64,000 bases of DNA from Parvimonas sp. oral taxon 393 str. F0440 (GTDB lineage: Bacteria > Bacillota > Clostridia > Tissierellales > Peptoniphilaceae): the NCBI GenBank assembly GCA_000223315.2, contig AFUS01000005.1, forward strand, positions 62,001 through 126,000, in the 5' to 3' direction. The translations under genes were made by a program, and so were the position numbers. The first letter of the stretch is position 1, and each line of letters begins with the position of its first letter. Shown here in pieces: positions 29,169 through 38,854 of the stretch. The notes below the pieces were generated by a model. It worked only from the letters and a program-made list of their open reading frames with translations. It searched no databases and was not told the DNA's origin.

Positions 29169-30643
29169 TCATATCTCCTTCATTTTAAAAATTGTATAAC
29201 AATTATCTTTTGATATTAATTTTGCTACTACAAATATTAATAACACTATAAACCAAAATTGGAATGTAAGTAATATTGAAAAACTTTCTGAAAAACTGCT
29301 TCTAGGCATAAAAAACAAATTATTCAATATTATTAATGTACAAATAAAGCGTAAAGTTTTATTCTTATAAGAAACATTAAGCATTCTTATAAATAAAAAC
29401 CTAAAAATATACTAAATAAAAATACACCTAAGTATCCAAAATCAGTATAATTTTCCATTATAAAACTACTTCCTAATCCATGTCCTTGTAAATAATCATC
29501 TTTTATTGCTATATAAGAAATATTATGAGCATAACTATTACTTTTTATTGCTAATTCAATACTATTCGTTGTAGTTGTAAATGGCTTTGTATCAAACAAT
29601 AACTTACCAAAATTTCCATAAGTAAAATATTCAATAATCGGTCCAAAAGTAAAATTTGTAAAACTTCTTACAGCAATATTGCTATTATACAAAAATCCTC
29701 TTGCTAAAACTCCAAAACTTGTTCCCTGTTTATAGATAAAATCTACAAATATATCAAATATCTTAAAATTCGAAACCTCAACATTATCTCTGACATAATT
29801 TAAAAGTCCCATACCAACAATTATTATTGGAAGACTTGTATAAATTAATATCCTTTCTTTTACTCCTATCCATTTATTTTTAATATCTTCTTGTCCTCTT
29901 ATAAAGTAATATATAAAAGAAAATATCAAAGTTAAAATAAATGGATTTCTAGTCCCAATAACTAAGTATATTGCATTTGCAAACAAGTTGCTGATTAACA
30001 CTATAGTAGCATTTCTTTTGTTTGGTTTAGATGCCAAATATATACACATAGAATATACTGTAAAAACTGACAATATATATGTAAAGTAAGGCAAATTACT
30101 TTTAAATGATGCATAATATGTGTAATAGGATGTATTTAACTTAAATATCAACCTTTCAATTAGCCTTAAAGTATAAAATGGATATGTCAATATATATACT
30201 GCAAGTGAAACAATTCTTACATTTTTTAACCAAATAATATTTTCTATTTTTCTACTTTTATCATCTAATTTTTTATTTTTTTAGTTTTTAATAATGCTTT
30301 AGAAATAATTCCTCCAATAAACAGTCCAGAAAGTGAAATCATAACTATAATAAAAGCAAAAACATAAGCATCTTTTTGATAAGTATTAAAACTATAATTT
30401 CTTAAATAATCTATTGTAGGTCTTGAAACTAAAAATATAAAAATAGTTATATAAAAAATAAATGTATTATATAATACTTTATATCAGTAAAGCAAAATAT
30501 TATCAAGCTAACAAAAAAGGATAATAATGTAAAAAGTAATATATCCAATCTCTCTGTATATAAGTAGCTCACTCCAAGAAATAGAGTGAAAATAAAAGAA
30601 AATGCTGTAATTAAAGAATAAAATTTTTAAAAGTAATATTCAT
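29169..30643 (-). CDS. Wzy-like polysaccharide polymerase (four frame breaks)
   Basis: The repaired product is about 492 aa with 10 or more membrane segments. It includes GTRNPFILTLIFSFIYYFIRG and the late loop YLQGHGLGSSFIMENYTDFG, a pattern seen in oligosaccharide repeat unit polymerases. It would join lipid-linked repeats on the outer face of the membrane. The ATG at 30643 follows TGGAGA. Repairs are needed at A4 30620-30623, T3 30478-30480, T7 30276-30282 and A5 29395-29399. Many breaks in one gene could mean real decay, but all are one-base deletions like those elsewhere. Confidence 0.72.
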
Positions 30644-30656
30644 ATAATTATCTCCA

Positions 30657-31753
30657 TTATTCTATAATTTCATTTATATTTTTTATTTGTTCTGGAATAG
30701 TAAATTTTGTTATAAAATTTTTCATTTCTGATTTATCCGCTATTCTACAAGTTTCAAAAAAGTCAACAATATTTTCACAAGCTTCATCAATAGAGTTTAC
30801 AATTCTACCAAATTTACCGTTATTTGAAAGTTCCTTTACTCCTCCAACATCTGTAGAAATAAAAGGAACTCCTAAAGCTAATCCTTCAACAATAGCACCT
30901 GAAAAACCTTCTTGTTTAGACATTGAAAACATCAAATCCATTTTTTTATATATTTATATGGATTTTTTGATATCCTAAAAAATGAATATAATCTTCCAAA
31001 TTGTCTTTTTTTACCAACTCTTTTATATAATTTTCCAATTCTCCAGACCCTAAAAAATATAAATGATACTTTTTATTTAAATTTTTGTGTAATTTTTTAA
31101 TTGTTTCATAGACTTCTAATGAACCTTTTAAGTTTTCAATTCTACCAATTACACAAATTGCATTTTTTTCAATATTAATATCTGTAACCTCATTTGATTT
31201 ACCCAAAATACTATCAAAATCATAGCCATTATAAATAGTTAAAACTTTATCTTCGTACTCAGGATAAACCGAAATTATAGACTCTTTAGTTTTTTCTGAT
31301 ACAGAAATTATTTTATCAACCTCCTCTAAATGTTTTCTATGATTATTTCTTTTTTGAGAATCTTTCATAAAATCTTCAATACTTCCATGTATCCAAGCAA
31401 ATTTTTTTACATTCTCATCTTTTGAAAATTCAAAAGGAGGATTGATTATAGTAAATGAAATTTCTATATCATATTTTTCTTTAACCATTATTTTTCTTAC
31501 TAAATTTGGAAAAAACTTTCTTATTCTCCACAAAATAGCTCTTTTTACCTTAGATTGTCTATAATCTTGCCATGATTTTAATACTCTTACATTATCACTA
31601 ACGGGCTCATAACCCTTATCAAAATGCTCAATTTCAAGTATATCAATATCATATTTTTCGCTATCAAGATTATTTACAATTGTTGATAATATTTTTTCAG
31701 CCCCTCCCCCTAAAGAAAAGGACCATAAAAAAATAATATTTTCTTTTTTTCAA
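30657..31753 (-). CDS. Glycosyltransferase family 4 (four frame breaks)
   Basis: The repaired product is about 366 aa of GT-B fold. The N terminus KKILFFLWSFSLGGGAEKI binds acceptor, the middle has VIGRIENLKGS, and the C-terminal nucleotide-sugar site has SKQEGFSGAIVEGLALGVP with the EGxxxxxxEGLALG-type E-X7-E motif. It starts with TTG at 31753 behind AAGGTG. Repairs are needed at T7 31744-31750, A7 31727-31733, T6 30963-30968 and T7 30941-30947. It probably adds a sugar to the lipid-linked repeat. Donor and acceptor are unknown. Confidence 0.8.
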
Positions 31754-31762
31754 ATAATCACC

Positions 31763-32607
31763 TTATTTCCAAATTTCTTCATAATTTGTATAGCTATTTT
31801 TTAAATCTAAAAAGAGTAAATCATGATGCGGTATTTGTTTTCTTTGGGTGGTAATTTCATATAATCTCCAAATGCAGTTTTTAAATATCCATCATATCCA
31901 ATAGGAATTGGCATTTTTGTATCTTCAAAGTCAAAATACTTCTTATCTACAAACCATTCTTTTCTATACACCTTTTTCATATAATACGGTCCAGAACAAA
32001 GCTCTGTAATATATTTTGAATCATCAATTTTATATTTAGTCATCTTTTTTTCCGCGAACTTCCAAATTTTATATCTAATGTTATTAGATTTAAAAATTGA
32101 TAATAATAATTTAGAAACTTTTTTCTTTAAGCCTCCATGCTTTTCAGGTAAAACCTGAGCACAAAAAAGAGAATAAATAAGTCCCCACATAATTTGAAAT
32201 TTTCGCTGTGTTTTTTTGTTTGGACAACCATCAAGAGGTAAAATATCTAATGCTATCCCATGACTTATATTTAAGCCTTTTTGGTACGGTTTAACAGCAG
32301 TTGTTTCATTATCTCTAATAGTTATAAAAAGGTTATGGTCAACTAAATCTTTATTAGCTTTAACAAGTGAATATTTTTTAGTATTTGCCTTTTCATTCCA
32401 TATCATAACTAATTTTTCATAATCTTCTCTTGGCATAAAAAAGTCCAAATCATCATCCCACGGGATAAATCCAGAATGTCTTAAACTGCCAATAGCTCCA
32501 CCACCACAAAGATAACATAATAAATTATTTTCTTCACAAAAAGAGACAAAATATTTTCCCATTTCTAAACTCTTAAGTTGTAATTCTCTTAAATTTATTT
32601 CTTCCAT
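31763..32607 (-). CDS. LicD-family phosphotransferase (frame broken at 31838-31841)
   Basis: The repaired 281-aa product has the LicD nucleotidyltransferase signature GGGAIGSLRHSGFIPWDDDLD near residues 35-55, including the metal-binding Asp triad, and the C-terminal KQIPHHDLLFLDLKNSY after repair of T4 31838-31841. The unrepaired frame ends instead in KYRIMIYSF at 31807. LicD proteins transfer phosphocholine, or in other systems ribitol phosphate, from CDP-activated donors onto glycopolymers. The adjacent tarI-tarJ pair makes CDP-ribitol, so ribitol phosphate is the likelier donor here, as an inference from context. Confidence 0.85.
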
Positions 32608-32628
32608 AATTTATAAAATTTTTATTAA

Positions 32629-33648
32629 TTAAATATTCCACTTTGCAACAGTTTTAAAAGGAGTATTTAAGTCATTTTTGAAAAATCTGTGAATATCATC
32701 AATACTATTTATTTCATCATCTTCAAATACAATAGACTTAAATCTATTTTGAATTTTTTTGTTTTCAAGCATTTTTATAGCTTCTTCAAAATCTATCCTT
32801 CCTGATCTGGAGCATCCAATTAATGTTAATCCTTTCTCCAATATATCTCTAGTATTAACTGCAACTTTATTTTCACTAACACCCATCAACATAATTGAAC
32901 CTTGAGGTTTAATATACTTTATTATGTTATTAATAGCATCTTCACTTCCGGGCCCTCCAGCACACTCAAATCCATGATCTGTAGAAAAACCTTCAGGAAT
33001 ATCATCACTTGAATATACCTCATCAACAAATGAAAATATTTTTAATTTTTCCAAGTTTCTGCCGACAACAACTATTTTACTATTAGGAAATTTATATTTT
33101 AAAACATTTGCCATAATAAAACCTAAACTTCCATTTCCAAAAATAGTTATAGTTTCTTTACTTTCAAGTGAGTTTTTTACAAACCTATCATAAGCATGAA
33201 AACCTACCGAAATAAACTCTAAAATAGAAGCTACAGGTAACTCAATGTTATTAAACTTAACAAGTCTATCTGGAGAGATTTTTACAAATTCTCTCATAAA
33301 TCCATCATGACCACTTGACAAAAAATATGAGCCTTTTACATAATTTTCATAAATTCTTTCATCAAAATTACAAGGTGGTGTATTTGGAATCATTGAAACT
33401 AAATCTCCAACTTGAAAAGTATTTGTAGGATCAAAAACAACCTCACCACAAGATTCATGGATTGGAGCCATTGGTAATTTTTTTTCTAATACTTTCGGAT
33501 CTCTTTTTCCTAAATAATATCTCTGATCTGCATGGCATAAAGATACATATAAAGGTTTTACAATAACTTTATCTCCTAAAAAGCTTTCATCAACATATTT
33601 AACTGAAATAAAACCCGGTTTCATTAATTGAAAAATTCTATTTATCAT
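32629..33648 (-). CDS. tarJ: Ribulose-5-phosphate reductase TarJ-like zinc dehydrogenase
   Basis: Medium-chain Zn dehydrogenase, 339 aa. Zinc-site residues appear in SLCHADQRYYLG and IHESCGEVV, and the Rossmann motif is IFGNGSLGFIMANVLKYKFP. It lies 1 base after tarI. TarJ reduces ribulose-5-phosphate to ribitol-5-phosphate with NADPH, the first step to CDP-ribitol, and the pairing supports this over a general alcohol dehydrogenase. Confidence 0.87.
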   Translation of the reverse strand: MINRIFQLMKPGFISVKYVDESFLGDKVIVKPLYVSLCHADQRYYLGKRDPKVLEKKLPMAPIHESCGEVVFDPTNTFQVGDLVSMIPNTPPCNFDERIYENYVKGSYFLSSGHDGFMREFVKISPDRLVKFNNIELPVASILEFISVGFHAYDRFVKNSLESKETITIFGNGSLGFIMANVLKYKFPNSKIVVVGRNLEKLKIFSFVDEVYSSDDIPEGFSTDHGFECAGGPGSEDAINNIIKYIKPQGSIMLMGVSENKVAVNTRDILEKGLTLIGCSRSGRIDFEEAIKMLENKKIQNRFKSIVFEDDEINSIDDIHRFFKNDLNTPFKTVAKWNI

Positions 33649-33649
33649 T

Positions 33650-34357
33650 TTAAATCTCCATTAACATTGCTTTAGCTATCTTTAAATCTGTTACCGTAGT
33701 AATCTTTATATTTGAAAAATCACCATTAACCAAAAATACTTTTTCTCCATTTAATACAAATATTTTACAAGCATCTGTTAAAATATTTTTTTCTTCATCT
33801 GTTAATTTATTATAGTATTCCATAAATTTATTAATTTTAAATGTTTGAGGGGTTTGTCCTTGAAACATAGTTTTTCTATCAGGAATAGATGAAATAAATT
33901 TACCATCTTTAGAAACAACAATTGTATCAAAAGCGGGTACTACTGTGTCAATAATATTATATTTTTTGCAATTTTCGATGTTTTCATCAATCATTTTAAT
34001 TGAAACAAAAGGTCTAACTGCATCATGTGTCACAAGAATATCTTCATCTGTTAATCCATTATCATTATCAATAGCTGAAATAATATTTAAAATTGTAGAA
34101 TTTCTATCTTTACCACCATCTACAACAACAATTTTTTCAGATAAATAATTATAATCTTTTTCTATTATATCAACAAGATAGGAATTCCAATCAGGATTTA
34201 CTCCCACATAAATTTTGTCAATTTTGTTACTTAATAGAAATTTTTCAATTGTATGAATTATTATAGGTTTATCTCCAATATTTAAAAATTGTTTTGGGAT
34301 ATTGGAAATATTCATCCTACTACCTATTCCTCCGGCAAGAATACCAGCATAAATCAT
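33650..34357 (-). CDS. tarI: Ribitol-5-phosphate cytidylyltransferase TarI
   Basis: The 235-aa IspD/TarI-family nucleotidyltransferase has the CTP-binding AGGIGSRMNISNIPKQFL, the HDAVRPF motif and the late KITTVTDLKIA. The window contains a separate ispD in the isoprenoid cluster at 60426-61112, so this copy is best read as TarI. The neighbouring tarJ strengthens that reading. Product: CDP-ribitol for the surface polymer. The ATG follows AAGGAGG. Confidence 0.9.
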   Translation of the reverse strand: MIYAGILAGGIGSRMNISNIPKQFLNIGDKPIIIHTIEKFLLSNKIDKIYVGVNPDWNSYLVDIIEKDYNYLSEKIVVVDGGKDRNSTILNIISAIDNDNGLTDEDILVTHDAVRPFVSIKMIDENIENCKKYNIIDTVVPAFDTIVVSKDGKFISSIPDRKTMFQGQTPQTFKINKFMEYYNKLTDEEKNILTDACKIFVLNGEKVFLVNGDFSNIKITTVTDLKIAKAMLMEI

Positions 34358-34360
34358 AGC

Positions 34361-35361
34361 CTAGTCCTCCTTATTATATGTTTTTAAAAATGATGGGATT
34401 TTTAAAAATCCTATCAGTGTGCCATATCCATAACTTATATGTAAAAGGAAAATACAATCGGAAGCAATAAATTATAAGGATTAAATTTTCCTTTAAAAAT
34501 TGAACTTAGAGACATCAAAATATTCACTATAAGATATGAGCCAAATACCAATAAAAATAAGTATTTAGTAAAAAATAGTGAAATAATTGATACAAAAAGT
34601 GCAATCAAAAAAGCGAAAGGAATATAATGATATAAATTTAAACACTCGGGACAAACAGCAGTTGTAAGTCCTATCCACATTCCATTAGCTTTCTTTTGTT
34701 TAATCATTTTTGAAAGTGAATTTCTAGTATGTTGATAAGAAATAATATCATCATCATAACAAAGTTTATATCCAGCTTTTCTAATTCTATAGTGAAATTC
34801 ATTGTCCTCAGTTCTTAATAATTTTTCATTAAAAAATCCAACTTTTTCCAATACTTCTCTTTTATACATTGCATGAAACATAGACTTAACATATTTTTTC
34901 CCTGATGCATTTCTAAAAGGTGCAATCCCACTACCAAACATAGATGACTCTGCTTCCAAAAGCATTTTTTTATAAGCAGTATCCTCATCAATAATATTTG
35001 GTCTTTTTCCTCCTGAAACATCTTCTCCTGATTCTATATTTCTAACATTTTTTTCTATAAAATCTTTTGGAACTGATGAGTGTGCATCTATTCTTACTAA
35101 AACATCCCCTGTAAAATTTCTTATCACTATATTCCATCCTGCAGATTGAATCTTTTTTGGATTATCTATAATTTTAACATCTAAAAAATCATTATTCTCT
35201 TTAAAATCTTGCATAATTTTTTTTGTATTATCTGTAGATATTCCATCAACTAAAATTATTTCAATCTCGCTATGGGGATATGTTTGTAATTCAAAATCTT
35301 TAAAAAGAGAAGGTAAAGTTTTCTCCTCATTCAAGGCAACTACACCAATACTAACCTTCAT
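34361..35361 (-). CDS. Glycosyltransferase family 2 with C-terminal membrane helices (frame broken at 34443-34446)
   Basis: The repaired product is 333 aa. The GT-A domain begins VSIGVVALNEEKTLPSLF, with the DXD-like LVRIDAHS and the late RTEDNEFHYRIRKAGYKL, followed by two to three membrane segments (about 240-320). One base added to A4 34443-34446 gives HISYGYGTLIGFLKIPSF, a typical ending of ExoM-like transferases. The unrepaired frame stops at 34435. It is the second gene of the locus, after the priming transferase. Confidence 0.85.
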
Positions 35362-36062
35362 TATTTTTCCTCCAAAAAAACTGATAAAAATGTTTTAAAC
35401 ATAATTTTTATATCATACCAAAAAGAAAATCTTTCAATATATTCTAAATTATACTTCATTTTATCCGGTAAAATATAATTTACATAAATATCATCAATAT
35501 TTGAATCATTATCTAAGTGTTTGGATATTATTTCATCCTCATCTTTATAATTTATACTGGAATATGATGTAAGTCCCGCAGGGAGCAATAAAGTCGCATA
35601 CATATAATCAGAATACCTTTCAACATATTTTGTTACTTCAGGTCTCGTTCCAACAAAACTCATTTCTCCTAAAAATATATTAAAAATTTGTGGAAATTCA
35701 TCTAATCTATATTTTCTTAAAAATTTTCCAACTTTAGTTATTCTCGAATCTGATTTTACAGTTACAAGTGTTCCAATTTTATCCGCATTTGAAACCATTG
35801 TTCTAAATTTAAAAATTCTAAATTTTTTACCGTATGTTGTAACTCTTTCTTGTCTATAAAATATACTCCCTTTAGAATCTAACTTTATAGCTATTGAAAT
35901 TATAACTATCGGAATAAATAATATCAGTAAAATTAAAACAGAAAAAATAATGTCAAATATTCTTTTAAAAACTAAACTAAGTTTCTTTTTTGAAACTATT
36001 TCATAATATTTTTTTACAGAATCATTTTGAAACTCTGTAGGCAAATCTATAAATTTTATCAA
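35361..36062 (-). CDS. Initiating undecaprenyl-phosphate sugar transferase
   Basis: Bacterial sugar transferase (WbaP/EpsL-like short form, 233 aa) that puts the first sugar phosphate on undecaprenyl phosphate. One membrane helix or re-entrant segment (about 35-60, FDIIFSVLILLILFIPIVII) is followed by the catalytic domain with FYRQERVTTYGKKFRIFKFRTM, the acidic DxD-like region, the RKYRLDEFPQ motif and FVGTRPE. It starts with TTG at 36062 behind AAGGAG and is the first gene of the polymer locus. The donor sugar cannot be told from sequence. Confidence 0.92.
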   Translation of the reverse strand: MIKFIDLPTEFQNDSVKKYYEIVSKKKLSLVFKRIFDIIFSVLILLILFIPIVIISIAIKLDSKGSIFYRQERVTTYGKKFRIFKFRTMVSNADKIGTLVTVKSDSRITKVGKFLRKYRLDEFPQIFNIFLGEMSFVGTRPEVTKYVERYSDYMYATLLLPAGLTSYSSINYKDEDEIISKHLDNDSNIDDIYVNYILPDKMKYNLEYIERFSFWYDIKIMFKTFLSVFLEEK

Positions 36063-36123
36063 ATTATTTTCTCCTTATTTAAATGTCTGTAATATAATAA
36101 CATATATTTAAAATAAAGTAAAA

Positions 36124-37873
36124 TTAAAGAACTTTAACATCACCATCATAAACCAAACCACCAACAGTATCTATTGTTACAAGTTGACCGTCTTTAATTA
36201 AATTTGTTACATTTTCAGCACCAATAATTGTTGGAATATTAAAATGTAATGCAATTATTGCTGCATGAGAAGTTAAGCCTCCGGTTTCAACTATAATTCC
36301 TGATGCTCTATCAATAAATTCGACATATTCTCTATCCGTGAATTTAGATACTATTATATCTCCATCTTTAAATTTATTTTTTAAATCATCTTCACAATTT
36401 ATTACACAAACTTTTCCTGTTACTGAATCTTTTCCAATTCCAAATCCCTTTATCAAAATTTTCCCAACTGTATGCACTTTTATTAAATTTGTTGTCCCTG
36501 CAACACCAACCGGTATTCCTGCTGTTAGTACAACTGTATCTCCATCATTAATATAATTTGCATTTAAAGTAGCTGATATTGAACGTTCAATAACTTCATC
36601 AGTATGTTCAGATTTTTTGAAATCAAGCTAGTAACTCCCCAAAAAATTTGTAATTTTCTTCTAACTTTTTCAGAATAAGTTACAGCTATAATATCAACAA
36701 ATGGTCTAAATTTAGAAATTGATATTGGTGTAATTCCTGAAGCAGTTGCACAAATAATTGCTTTTGCTCTTAAATTTTCAGCAATTTCCTTTGTAGATAA
36801 ACTAATTGAATTCATCGTATTTAAAGCATCATGTCTGTTTTTGTTTTTATACTATTTTGAAAATCAAATGAATTTTCTGTTGTAATAGCTATATTATTCA
36901 TAACTTTAACTGCATCCTTTGGATATTTTCCTGCAGCTGTTTCACCTGATAACATAACACAATCACTTCCGTCAATAATTGCATTTGCTACATCTGTAAC
37001 CTCTGCCCTTGTGGGTCTAGGATTTCTAATCATAGAATCCAACATTTGAGTTGCAGTTATTACAGGTTTTCCTATTAAATTACATTTTCTAATAATTTCT
37101 TTTTGAATTTTTGGAATAAATTCCGTTTTTATTTCAACACCTAAATCTCCTCTAGCGACCATTATTCCGTCTGATGCTTCTATAATTTTATCAATATTTT
37201 CAACACCTTCTTGATTTTCGATTTTAGATATAATTTTAATATCAGAATTATTTTCATCTAAAATTTTTCTAATTTCATAAACATCTTCAGGTTTTCTAAC
37301 AAAAGAAGCAGCAATAAAATCTAAATCATTTTTTATTGCAAATAAAATGTCACTCTTATCCTTTTCTGTAATTGAAGGTAAATGTATTATTTCATTTGGA
37401 ATATTCACGCCTTTATTGCTCTTAATTACTCCGTTATTTTTTACCAAACATTTTATTTCTTTATCTGTTTTTGAAATAACTTCCATTTCTACCAAACCAT
37501 CATCAACTAGAATTGTTCCTCCAATTTTAACATCATCCGGTAGTAATTTATAAGAAACAGAACAAATTTCTTGATTTCCTAAAACTTCTTCAATTGTAAA
37601 AGTATAACTATCTCCTGATTTCAAAACAACTTCATCTACACTAAATTTTCCAAGTCTAATTTCAGGACCTTTAGTATCAAGCATTATAGCTATTGGCAAA
37701 TCTAACTCTTCTCTTGCCTTTTTTATATTATCAATTCTAACTTGATGTTCTTCCTTGCTTCCATGCGAAAAATTCAATCTACATATATTCATTCCACTAA
37801 GCATTAATTCTTTTAAACTTTCAACTGAATCTGAAGCAGGTCCAATTGTACAAATTATTTTTGTCTTTTTCAT
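36124..37873 (-). CDS. pyk: Pyruvate kinase with C-terminal PEP-utilising domain (two frame breaks)
   Basis: Last step of glycolysis. The repaired product is 583 aa, the length of Bacillus-type enzymes with the extra C-terminal phosphohistidine-like domain. The barrel has [31 protein letters not shown] and [10 protein letters not shown]. The extra domain has [19 protein letters not shown]. Repairs are needed at T5 36838-36842 (giving [19 protein letters not shown]) and T6 36613-36618 (giving [19 protein letters not shown]). It is the last gene of dnaE-pfkA-pyk. Confidence 0.93.
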
Positions 37874-37882
37874 AATTATCTC

Positions 37883-38842
37883 CTAAATAGATAGTTCATC
37901 AACTATATCATATAAATCTTTATTAAATATTTTTTTGCTTGAAACTGCAACTTCTATAGAAATATATTCAATACTATTATTTCTATATGCCAATGCTAAA
38001 TTTGTTTTATCTTTTAATAATAACTTAACAGCCATACTTCCCATTTGACTTGCAATTATTCTGTCAAATGAACTTGGAGTACCTCCTCTTTGAATATGTC
38101 CAAGAACAGTTACTCTTGTATCTATATTCGCCTTTTCTTGAACTTGTCTTTTAAGCTCATAAGGGCTTAAAATACCTTCTGTTAAAACAATTATATGATG
38201 TAACTTTCCTCTTTTTCTACCACGAATTATCTTATTACAAACTTTATCTATATCAAAGTCAACTTCCGGAACTATTATACTTTCTGCTCCTCCGGCAAGC
38301 CCGGAATTTAAAGCAATATCTCCACATTTTCGTCCCATAACTTCTAATATATTAGCTCTTCCGTGTGAAGATGAAGTATCACGAAGTTTTGATATAGCAT
38401 CTATAACTGTATTTACAGAAGTAAAAAATCCTACCGTATAGTCAGTATATCCCATATCATTATCAATCGTACAAGGTATAGCTATCGTCTTTATTCCATA
38501 TTTACTTAGTACATTAGCTCCTCTAAAAGTACCATCCCCTCCTAAAACTACAAGCCCTTCTATACCGTATTTCTCTAAATTTTTAACTGCCTTCTCCTGA
38601 CCTTCTATAGTCATAAATTCTTTACTTCTTGCACTACCTAATATAGTTCCCCCTTTTTGAATTATATCAGCAACACTGGATACATTCATTTCAAAAATAT
38701 CCCCTTTAATAAGACCATCATATCCAAATTTTACACCATAAATTCTAATATTATGATAAATACACGTTCTTACAACTGCTCTTATTACAGGATTCATTCC
38801 TGGAGAATCACCTCCACTCGTAAGAATAGCAATTTTTTTCAA
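37883..38842 (-). CDS. pfkA: ATP-dependent 6-phosphofructokinase
   Basis: Commits fructose-6-phosphate to glycolysis. The 319-aa length is standard for the bacterial allosteric enzyme. ATP motif TSGGDSPGMNPVIR, GGDGTFRGA, catalytic TIDND (PCTIDNDMG), and HIQRGGTPSSFDR are all present. The Gly in the GGDG motif indicates ATP rather than PPi use. It sits between dnaE and pyk, the conserved Firmicute order, 9 bases from pyk. Confidence 0.96.
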   Translation of the reverse strand: MKKIAILTSGGDSPGMNPVIRAVVRTCIYHNIRIYGVKFGYDGLIKGDIFEMNVSSVADIIQKGGTILGSARSKEFMTIEGQEKAVKNLEKYGIEGLVVLGGDGTFRGANVLSKYGIKTIAIPCTIDNDMGYTDYTVGFFTSVNTVIDAISKLRDTSSSHGRANILEVMGRKCGDIALNSGLAGGAESIIVPEVDFDIDKVCNKIIRGRKRGKLHHIIVLTEGILSPYELKRQVQEKANIDTRVTVLGHIQRGGTPSSFDRIIASQMGSMAVKLLLKDKTNLALAYRNNSIEYISIEVAVSSKKIFNKDLYDIVDELSI

Positions 38843-38854
38843 AATATACCTCCA

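Noticed and set aside
28136-31753. True phase variation of the wzz, wzy and glycosyltransferase genes through homopolymer slippage
   Set aside because: The same kind of deletion occurs in essential housekeeping genes across the window, so a technical cause explains it more simply. It remains possible for individual runs.
33650-34357. A second ispD for isoprenoid synthesis
   Set aside because: It is followed 1 base later by a TarJ-like dehydrogenase and sits in a glycopolymer locus, while ispD next to ispF is at 60426-61112. TarI is the better call.
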